A DNA stretch of 64,000 bases from JBKEDC01 sp047975205 (GTDB taxonomy: Bacteria > Bacteroidota > Bacteroidia > Bacteroidales > Prolixibacteraceae), in NCBI GenBank assembly GCA_047975205.1, contig JBKEDC010000035.1:36432-100431 (forward strand), in the 5' to 3' direction. Below, piece by piece: positions 9,515 through 16,272 of the stretch (position 1 is its first letter; each line of letters starts with the position of its first letter). The position numbers and the translations under genes are program-made. Under the pieces are notes generated by a model that searched no databases, was not told where the DNA came from, and was given only the letters and a program-made list of their open reading frames with translations.

Positions 9515-9857
9515 ACACAGCTTTCGTTTTAGGTGTCTCACTGACTTCAACCTTGTATAATTGATGGAACTCACCTTTAAACTGTTCATACAAAAACTTA
9601 GCTATATTTTCTGCCGTGGGATTAAAAGACAGTATATCATTCAAATGGTGATGATCTAAAGTGTTATCTAAATAGTCTTTTATGCAAGACAGAGCTCTAT
9701 AATCGATAATAAATCCTACTTCGTTCAACTTTTCTGATTTAAAATGAAAGTTAGCTACATAGTTATGTCCATGCAGCCTACTACATGGGTGAGAATCGTG
9801 CAGACCGTTTAACTGATGACTGGACGAGAAGTGAAATTCCTTATTAATTTTATACAT
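9504..9857 (-). CDS. queD: 6-carboxy-5,6,7,8-tetrahydropterin synthase
   Basis: A 117-residue QueD/PTPS-family enzyme making 6-carboxytetrahydropterin from dihydroneopterin triphosphate. Zinc ligands are H14, H29 and H31 (SSHQL and LHGHNY), the catalytic cysteine is C25 (HPCSRLHGH), and the conserved DHHHLN motif lies at 68-73. Length is normal for the family. It immediately precedes and overlaps queE, so substrate and product enzymes of the queuosine branch are made together. The degenerate aminotransferase gene starts this run 60 bases upstream. Confidence 0.94.
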   Translation of the reverse strand: MYKINKEFHFSSSHQLNGLHDSHPCSRLHGHNYVANFHFKSEKLNEVGFIIDYRALSCIKDYLDNTLDHHHLNDILSFNPTAENIAKFLYEQFKGEFHQLYKVEVSETPKTKAVYEP

Positions 9858-9917
9858 AGCAACCTGACTTTTTAAAGAAGATGTAAATTCAGAACATATT
9901 AAGTTAGCAGAATGTTT

Positions 9918-11081
9918 CTATAACTGAGCCGTTTCTACAGGTGAGGGAATCTTTAAAAGTATTTCGGCAGCTTTTTCCAGCTCATGATTTTCCTTAGCTA
10001 TACAAATAATCATCATTTTGTGCTTAATACTCTCATGGTAGAAAGATGAAATAGGTATTGTAGCTATTCCATAATCAATTAATAATCGTTTGGTGAAAGT
10101 AATATCATCTTCATCTGATACCTTGGAATAATCTAAAAGTTCATAGCACCCTCCATGTGATGGGATTACTTTATAAAGGCTGTTTGCCATTAATCGGTTA
10201 AAGTAGTTGCGTTTGCCCTGAAAGATAGTATATAGACCATCAAAATTATTGTGCTTCGAAAGATATTCTGCCATAGCATACTGCATCGGAGTGTTCACAC
10301 TAAGCAATTGCACCTGTTGCATCTTCCGATATTCTACTGAAAGCAACTCCGGAGCTAAACAATAGGATATTCCCCAACTGTTCATATTTAAGGGAGCACC
10401 TAAAGCCGATATGATAAAGCTGCGAGCTCGTAACTTTTCGAAACCTGCCACGCTATGATGTGTCACCTCATCAAATACTACATCACTAAAGGTTTCATCA
10501 CTCATGACGTAAATATTTGTGCCGTTAATCAATCGTTGAAGTTGAAGCATGTCTTCTTCACTCAGTACTTTCCCGGAAGGAGTATTGGGCGAGTCGATAA
10601 TAATCATGCGTGTTTTTGCATTGATAAGCATGCGAACTTCATTCCAATCGATTTGAAATTCCGGAGCCGGCGGCTTGATATAAATCGGACGACCACCATT
10701 CAAGGTAATAGCCGGAGCATAAAGTGTGCTCGTAGGTTCTATAATCATGACCTCATCGCCTTCACGAATGAGTGCGGATATTATTGTAAAAGCAACCTGA
10801 TTTCTACTCGCCGATACGGTAACCTCGCTAATTGGATCATAGGTATATCCGCTTTTTCGAGCATGCATCTCCGAAATGATTTTGCGTAGTGGTAATATTC
10901 CTTCTAAAGGTGAAATATCAGTGGCTCCTTGTACTAAATATTTATGAGCAAGTTCCAAAAAAACTTCCGGACAAGGAGGATCATTTTTCTTTACTGCCAT
11001 ATCAAGTGCATCATACTTCTTAACCAAATCATTGATTAGCGAGAAGGGAGCTTGCTTTATAGTAGGAATCTTTGATTGCAT
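9918..11081 (-). CDS. catalytically degenerate class I/II aminotransferase-fold protein
   Basis: A 387-residue protein clearly of the fold-type I aminotransferase family, closest in feel to the YbdL methionine aminotransferase group: it keeps YCLAPELL, VNTPMQYAMAEYL and ICIAK. Key residues are lost. Where YbdL-like enzymes have SFGK before GWKVGYC, this protein has ALGA, putting Ala229 at the PLP Schiff-base lysine. The NPxNPTG motif is SPNTPSG (Asn to Thr167), the cofactor Tyr is Phe198, and the substrate-carboxylate Arg is Ile358, while the PLP-ring Asp (D195) remains. I checked the lysine region at nucleotide level: the codons read Gly-Ala-Pro and the frame is intact. It is therefore unlikely to transaminate. 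The gene lies 98 bases after asnS and 60 bases before queD, so it may be co-transcribed with queD-queE. Its role is unknown. Confidence 0.85.
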   Translation of the reverse strand: MQSKIPTIKQAPFSLINDLVKKYDALDMAVKKNDPPCPEVFLELAHKYLVQGATDISPLEGILPLRKIISEMHARKSGYTYDPISEVTVSASRNQVAFTIISALIREGDEVMIIEPTSTLYAPAITLNGGRPIYIKPPAPEFQIDWNEVRMLINAKTRMIIIDSPNTPSGKVLSEEDMLQLQRLINGTNIYVMSDETFSDVVFDEVTHHSVAGFEKLRARSFIISALGAPLNMNSWGISYCLAPELLSVEYRKMQQVQLLSVNTPMQYAMAEYLSKHNNFDGLYTIFQGKRNYFNRLMANSLYKVIPSHGGCYELLDYSKVSDEDDITFTKRLLIDYGIATIPISSFYHESIKHKMMIICIAKENHELEKAAEILLKIPSPVETAQL

Positions 11082-11179
11082 TAACTAAGGTTGTGTGTTA
11101 GTTGCAGGAGATGTTATCGTATGAAAGCACAGCACATACATCTAAAATCTTTCTGCGGTATATACTAATATTCGACGAA

Positions 11180-12616
11180 TTAAAATTCAGCTGTTTTGGG
11201 CGTTCTCGGGAATGCGATTACATCACGAATATTACCCATGCCCGTTACGAATAACATTAAGCGTTCGAAGCCTAAACCAAACCCAGCATGAGGAACAGTG
11301 CCATAACGACGAGTATCTAAATACCACCACATTTCATCGGTAGGAACTTGCATTTCTTGCATACGTGTTACCAGCTTATCGTAATCGGCCTCGCGTTCTG
11401 AACCACCGATAATCTCACCAATTCCGGGGAATAATACATCCATAGCACCCACTGTTTTGCCATCAGCATTTTGTTTCATATAGAATGCCTTAATATCTTT
11501 AGGATAATCGGTTAGTATAACAGGTTTATTAAAATGCTTTTCAACTAAATAACGTTCATGTTCTGATTGCAAATCAATGCCCCATTCTACCGGATATTGG
11601 AATTTTTTCTTTTTATACGGTTTAGAATTCATGAGGATATCAATAGCTTCAGTATAAGTACAACGAATAAAATCATTGTCGGACACAAACTTTAGTTTTT
11701 CAACCAATTCCATAGAGCGTTCTGCTGCCGGTTTATTTTTTTCCTCTTGCGTCAATCTGTTGCTCAAGAATTGTAAATCATCGGCACAATTATCAAGAGC
11801 ATATTTTATAAGATATTTCAAGAACTCTTCGGCTAAGTCCATGTTATCTTTTAAGTCGTAAAATGCCATTTCCGGTTCAATCATCCAGAATTCAGCTAAA
11901 TGACGAGTCGTGTTTGAGTTTTCTGCTCGGAATGTAGGACCGAAAGTATAAATCTCGCCTAGAGCTGTAGCTCCGAGCTCTCCTTCCAACTGACCGGAAA
12001 CTGTAAGGTTTGTAGGGTGAGCGAAAAAGTCTTGACTATAATCGATTTCGCCTTCTTCGGTTAGTGGTGCATTTTTTGCCGGAAGCGTGGTTACTCGAAA
12101 CATTTGTCCGGCACCTTCGGCATCAGAAGCTGTTATGATAGGTGTATGTAAATAATAGAATCCTTTTTTATTAAAAAATTCGTGAATAGCATATGCCATG
12201 GCATGACGAATACGAAAAACGGCTCCGAAAGTTTGTGTGCGGAAACGCAAGTGAGCATTTTCTCGCAGAAACTCTAAACTATGTTTTTTAGGCTGAATCG
12301 GATATTTCTCAGGGTCGGCTTTACCATAGATTTCAATTTTTTGAGCAACCAATTCTACTGATTGCCCGCTACCTTGACTTTCCACTAATTCACCGGTCAC
12401 AGCCAACGATACACTTGTATTGATATCTTTTAAGAACTCTTCTCCAAATGTTTCTACATCAGCCACTATCTGCAAATTATTTATGGTAGAACCATCGTTT
12501 AGAGCAATGAAATTCACATTCTTACTGCCTCGTTTTGTTCTTACCCATCCTTTTACTAACACTTGCTGAGAAGCTTGACCAGCTTGTAAAACTTCCTTAA
12601 TCTTAAGTCTTTTCAT
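11180..12616 (-). CDS. asnS: asparaginyl-tRNA synthetase
   Basis: A 478-residue class IIb aminoacyl-tRNA synthetase charging tRNA-Asn. It has an N-terminal OB-fold anticodon-binding domain (VKGWVRTKRGSKNVNFIALNDGS), class II motif 2 (FRAENSNTTRHLAEFWMIEPEM) and motif 3 (GFGLGFERLMLFVTG), with the AsnRS-type ending IRDVIAFPRTP. The insert and the HAHLRFRT-like motif 1 region separate it from AspRS. A matching tRNA-Asn gene (anticodon GTT) lies in the same window at 28.1 kb. A good promoter stands about 85 bases upstream. Length is normal for the bacterial enzyme. Confidence 0.96.
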   Translation of the reverse strand: MKRLKIKEVLQAGQASQQVLVKGWVRTKRGSKNVNFIALNDGSTINNLQIVADVETFGEEFLKDINTSVSLAVTGELVESQGSGQSVELVAQKIEIYGKADPEKYPIQPKKHSLEFLRENAHLRFRTQTFGAVFRIRHAMAYAIHEFFNKKGFYYLHTPIITASDAEGAGQMFRVTTLPAKNAPLTEEGEIDYSQDFFAHPTNLTVSGQLEGELGATALGEIYTFGPTFRAENSNTTRHLAEFWMIEPEMAFYDLKDNMDLAEEFLKYLIKYALDNCADDLQFLSNRLTQEEKNKPAAERSMELVEKLKFVSDNDFIRCTYTEAIDILMNSKPYKKKKFQYPVEWGIDLQSEHERYLVEKHFNKPVILTDYPKDIKAFYMKQNADGKTVGAMDVLFPGIGEIIGGSEREADYDKLVTRMQEMQVPTDEMWWYLDTRRYGTVPHAGFGLGFERLMLFVTGMGNIRDVIAFPRTPKTAEF

Positions 12617-12701
12617 GTTTACTTATTAATAATTGCAGACGAACTGACAGTGTGGTGTCGGCTCTTTTTATAATACGTTACTACGATTTATTTGCTCAGT
12701 G

Positions 12702-12731
12702 CAAATTTAGCGTTTATTCCTCAATGTGCAA
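12702..12731 (-). promoter_or_regulatory. asnS promoter
   Basis: The minus strand has TAAATTTG (12702-12709; TAnnTTTG) and a TTG (12729-12731) separated by 19 bases, matching Bacteroidota -7/-33 spacing. The leader would be about 80 bases. Confidence 0.55.
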
Positions 12732-13273
12732 TTAGAAAACAGGAATAGTGATGCGTGAATGGAGAATTAAGTTGAATGGTCGGAATAGAACCAATTATTT
12801 GATAAGTATTTAAATGAAAAAATAGATCATACATTAATTTTTACGGCTATGTTAATGAAAACTTTGCAGAAAATGCTCATACTCCACACTGGTTACTTCG
12901 TTTCTCATCATGGAATTGTTAATAACATATAATACGCTATCGTTTATTAAAATTAGAATGTGAATAAAATACAAAAATCCAACCATAGTGTTAATGATAT
13001 TGTGTGTGGAATTTCTAAGATACGCTATGCTTTCCGGATATTTGTATCGAAAATAAGAACAGTGTATTGATAATCAATAAATTGCTTTGCTTACAACAAA
13101 GTGGAGTTGTGTTAATCTGCCGGATATGCAGGCATTTATTCCTTGAGACTTAGCAGAAAAAAAGATAGCACTACAGGTAGGTTTAAAAGACTAAGTCAAT
13201 TAGAGAAAAGTAGAAAATATGACAAGATGAAAATTTCATTTCTTTTTTACTTGGCGATTGTAAGAGTGAATTG

Positions 13274-13281
13274 TACTTTTG
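13274..13281 (+). promoter_or_regulatory. GH43 gene promoter -7 element
   Basis: TACTTTTG matches TAnnTTTG, 23 bases before the ATG; an ACTTGG sequence about 20 bases upstream may supply the -33 TTG. Confidence 0.5.
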
Positions 13282-13304
13282 CTTAAATTTAATTAAAATC
13301 GAAC

Positions 13305-14282
13305 ATGACTAAGAGAAATTTATTTTACGTTTTATGTGCCATCTTTTTATTTTCGGCGTGCCAAGATGGAAAGAAAGAAGTGGCTACCTGTGGCAATCCG
13401 ATTTTCGACACACCACTTACTGCCGACCCTGCCGTATTAACGCACAACGATACGCTATACCTCTACACCGGATCAGATGAAGCTGCTCCCGGCAAAAATG
13501 CATTTGTCATGAGCAAATGGTATGGTTTCTCTACAACAGATATGGTGCATTGGAAGAATCATGGTGTAATTTTAGATGTTGCCGACTTTAAATGGGCTGA
13601 TCGGAGTGCATTCGCCGGTCATTGCATTGAAAATAACGGTAAATTTTGGTGGTATGTGCCAATGATCCCTAAAGATTCCACCTTAATTGAACATGAAGGT
13701 TTTGCAATAGGTGTAGCTGTTGCCGACCATCCGATGGGACCATATAAAGATGCCTTAGGAGCCCCACTTGTTGCCGATACAGCTTCCAATTCTATTGTGC
13801 TGGATATAGATCCGGCTGTTTTTAAAGATGATGATGGACAGGTATATCTATTTTGGGGTTCGTGGAACGAGGCTCGATATGTAAAACTTAAAAGTAACAT
13901 GATAGAAACAGAGGATGCTATTGAAACTGTGCATGCTAAAAATTTCTTTGAAGCTCCGTGGATTCATAAACGAGGAGATACATACTATTTGTCATATGCT
14001 GCACATTACCCGTCAACAACCGAATATTCTACATCGAAAAGTATTACGGGGCCTTGGGAATATCAAGGCGTGATTAATGACACAGTTCCTAATTCACCTA
14101 CAAATCATCAAGCTATAATAAATTTCAAGGGTAAAGATTATTTCTTTTACCATAATGCAGCCTCAAGTACCGGCGGGCCATATCGTCGTAGCGTGTGTGT
14201 AGATTATCTGAACTATGATGAAAACGGCAAGATATTAAAAGTGAAACAAACAAAAAAAGGAGTGTCGCAAATAATAAAATAA
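13305..14282 (+). CDS. glycoside hydrolase family 43 lipoprotein
   Basis: A 325-residue five-bladed beta-propeller glycosidase exported as a lipoprotein (lipobox FSAC, Cys19). The GH43 catalytic trio is visible: general base D41 in TADPAV, pKa-tuning D169 in DIDPAVF, and general acid E216 in FEAPWI. Members act on arabinose- or xylose-containing glycans as alpha-L-arabinofuranosidases or beta-xylosidases; the exact substrate cannot be read here. The enzyme has a single catalytic domain with no added carbohydrate-binding module. It stands alone, not beside a SusC/D pair, which is unusual for a glycan-degrading enzyme in this phylum. It has its own promoter and ends just before the rimP promoter. 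Confidence 0.92.
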   Translation: MTKRNLFYVLCAIFLFSACQDGKKEVATCGNPIFDTPLTADPAVLTHNDTLYLYTGSDEAAPGKNAFVMSKWYGFSTTDMVHWKNHGVILDVADFKWADRSAFAGHCIENNGKFWWYVPMIPKDSTLIEHEGFAIGVAVADHPMGPYKDALGAPLVADTASNSIVLDIDPAVFKDDDGQVYLFWGSWNEARYVKLKSNMIETEDAIETVHAKNFFEAPWIHKRGDTYYLSYAAHYPSTTEYSTSKSITGPWEYQGVINDTVPNSPTNHQAIINFKGKDYFFYHNAASSTGGPYRRSVCVDYLNYDENGKILKVKQTKKGVSQIIK

Positions 14283-14287
14283 ACCTA

Positions 14288-14319
14288 TTTGTCAGATTCG
14301 TATATTTTATTTATTTTTG
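14288..14319 (+). promoter_or_regulatory. rimP-nusA-infB promoter
   Basis: TTTG at 14288-14291 and TATTTTTG at 14312-14319 are 20 bases apart, a textbook Bacteroidota promoter. It begins 6 bases after the GH43 stop codon and would give a leader of about 63 bases containing a hairpin. Confidence 0.7.
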
Positions 14320-14346
14320 CACCAACATTTTGAACACCGTATGAGG

Positions 14347-14369
14347 TAGGGGACTTGTTTAGTCCCCTA
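14347..14369 (+). promoter_or_regulatory. hairpin in the rimP leader
   Basis: TAGGGGAC pairs perfectly with GTCCCCTA (8 bp, 7-base loop), followed by a short TTTT. It lies downstream of the promoter and ends 18 bases before the rimP ATG, so it should be in the mRNA leader. It could attenuate the operon, control translation, or terminate read-through from the GH43 gene. Confidence 0.55.
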
Positions 14370-14387
14370 TTTTGATTTAGATAAGTC

Positions 14388-14849
14388 ATGATTGAGAAAA
14401 GCAAGATAGCAAAAATAGCCGAAGATTTATTGGGTGTAGAACAGTTCTTAGTAGAAGTATCCGTTTCGGCATCGAATAAAATTGAAATAGTTATCGATAG
14501 CGAACAAGGTATCGGTATTGAGAGCTGTATTAAACTGAGTAAAGCTGTTGAAGAAGTGCTTGATCGTGATGAAGAAGACTTTGAATTACAAGTATCTTCG
14601 GCAGGTTTGGGGCAGCCTTTTAAGGTATATCGTCAGTATGTAAAAAATATCGGGCGAGAAGTAGAATTGCTAAAAACTGACGGCTCGAAACTGGAAGGAG
14701 TTATTAAATCGGTTAGCGAGCTTGGCTTTGAATTGGAAACTAAACAGCGAATTAAGCCGGAGGGGAAAAAGAAAAAAGAACTTGTGGTAGAGAATCTGCA
14801 AGTGAGCTTCGATGAAGCTAAAACAGTGAAAAATATTATAAAATTCTAA
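14388..14849 (+). CDS. rimP: ribosome maturation factor RimP
   Basis: A 153-residue RimP protein needed for late assembly of the 30S subunit. The N-terminal alpha/beta domain carries EVSVSASNKIEIVIDSEQG and the SKAVEEVLDRDEEDFELQVSSAGLGQPF stretch, the latter typical of the family (EVSSPGLxRPL in others, here SSAGLGQPF). The C-terminal SH3-like domain follows from about residue 85. It is first in the conserved rimP-nusA-infB order and only 14 bases separate it from nusA, which supports the assignment. Length is normal. Confidence 0.95.
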   Translation: MIEKSKIAKIAEDLLGVEQFLVEVSVSASNKIEIVIDSEQGIGIESCIKLSKAVEEVLDRDEEDFELQVSSAGLGQPFKVYRQYVKNIGREVELLKTDGSKLEGVIKSVSELGFELETKQRIKPEGKKKKELVVENLQVSFDEAKTVKNIIKF

Positions 14850-14863
14850 AAAAGATAGACAAG

Positions 14864-16099
14864 ATGGAAGGTATGAATCTTATCGAAACCTTTTCCGAAT
14901 TTAAGGATTTGAAAAACATAGACCGCCCAACCATGATGGGTGTGTTGAAAGATGTATTTTTGAACGTTCTGGAAAAAACTTATGGAACGGCCGACCATAT
15001 TGAGGTTATTGTGAACCCCGACAAAGGCGATTTGCAAATTTTTCGTGAGCGAGTTGTTGTGCCCGATGATGAGATTGTGGATCCGAACTTAGAAATTACA
15101 TTGACCGATGCTAAAAAAATAGATGAGGATTTCGAGGTTGGAGAAGAGGTTACCGATGAAATTAAATTGGAAGATTTCGGACGTCGTGATATTCTGAATT
15201 TGCGTCAAAGTTTAGCGAGCCGTATCTTGGAACGCGAGAAACACGAATTGAGTAAAAAATACCAAGAAAAAGTTGGTGAAATTGTAGCCGGTGAAGTGTA
15301 TCAAATTTGGAAACGTGAAATCTTGATTGTAGATGATGAAGGCAATGAGCTTTTGTTGCCTAAAGCACATCAAATTCCTTCTGATTACTTTAGAAAAGGA
15401 GATACGGTGCGTGCCGTTGTATATAAAGTAGAAATGCGTAACAATAATCCTAATATTATTCTCTCTCGCACTTCTCCTGTATTTTTAGAACGTTTGTTTG
15501 AATTAGAAGTTCCTGAAATTTTTGACGGATTGATTACCATTAAAAATATTGTTCGTGAGCCGGGTGAACGCGCCAAAGTTGCTGTAGAATCTTATGACGA
15601 ACGTGTAGATCCGGTTGGGGCTTGTGTTGGAGTAAAAGGTTCTCGTATTCACGGAATCGTTCGAGAATTGCGCAATGAGAATATTGATGTGATTAACTAT
15701 TCGGCAAACACACAATTGTATATTCAACGGGCATTGAGTCCGGCAAAAATTCAATCTATAAAGATTGATGAAGAGAAAAAAACAGCTTATATTTTCCTTC
15801 CTTCAAAAGAAGTATCATTGGCCATTGGTAAAGGTGGTTTGAATATTCGTTTAGCGGGTAGATTAACCGGCTATGAATTAGAAGTTCAGCGAGATATTAC
15901 AGCCGAAGACGAAGATGTAAATTTAGATGAATTCAGCGATGAAATCGAAGCATGGGTAATTGACGAGTTAAAAGCAGTTGGTTGCGATACGGCAAAAGAT
16001 GTATTAACAATCGGTTTAGAAGATTTAGTTCGTCGTACTGACTTGGAAGAGGAAACAATTGCTGATGTATTAGAAATTTTAAAAGCTGAATTTGAATAA
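14864..16099 (+). CDS. nusA: transcription termination/antitermination factor NusA
   Basis: A 411-residue NusA. The N-terminal RNA-polymerase-binding domain is followed by an S1 domain (about 135-205, EIVAGEVYQIWKREILI) and two KH domains (GVKGSRIHGIVREL and SLAIGKGGLNIRLAGRLTGY). A short C-terminal helix-hairpin-helix-like segment ends the protein (ELKAVGCDTAKDVLTIGLEDL); the long duplicated acidic repeats of the E. coli protein are absent. NusA binds RNA polymerase and nascent RNA to modulate pausing, termination and antitermination. An alternative start three codons in (ATG 14873) is possible. It is part of the rimP-nusA-infB operon. Confidence 0.96.
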   Translation: MEGMNLIETFSEFKDLKNIDRPTMMGVLKDVFLNVLEKTYGTADHIEVIVNPDKGDLQIFRERVVVPDDEIVDPNLEITLTDAKKIDEDFEVGEEVTDEIKLEDFGRRDILNLRQSLASRILEREKHELSKKYQEKVGEIVAGEVYQIWKREILIVDDEGNELLLPKAHQIPSDYFRKGDTVRAVVYKVEMRNNNPNIILSRTSPVFLERLFELEVPEIFDGLITIKNIVREPGERAKVAVESYDERVDPVGACVGVKGSRIHGIVRELRNENIDVINYSANTQLYIQRALSPAKIQSIKIDEEKKTAYIFLPSKEVSLAIGKGGLNIRLAGRLTGYELEVQRDITAEDEDVNLDEFSDEIEAWVIDELKAVGCDTAKDVLTIGLEDLVRRTDLEEETIADVLEILKAEFE

Positions 16100-16272
16100 A
16101 ATTTGAACATTATGCACTTTGCGTCGAAAAACAAGTCTTAAAAAAGGACTTAGAATGCAAAATTGCAGTTAAACTTAAACACTGCGTGCGAGTTTTTTTA
16201 GATAAATTCAGTAAAATTGTAGCAAGATTGAGGCTAAAAGTCTCGTAGACCATAAAGAATAGTAATAGTTTT

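Larger units (their letters stand above)
12617..13304. other. intergenic region between divergent asnS and GH43 genes
   Basis: 688 bases of AT-rich DNA holding the two outward promoters (12702-12731 minus; 13274-13281 plus). I see no further gene, RNA or repeat in the middle part. Confidence 0.5.

Noticed and set aside
9515..9589. N-terminal extension of QueE by 25 codons
   Set aside because: It lies within queD coding sequence, is basic and unlike QueE, and a good ATG follows at 9514.
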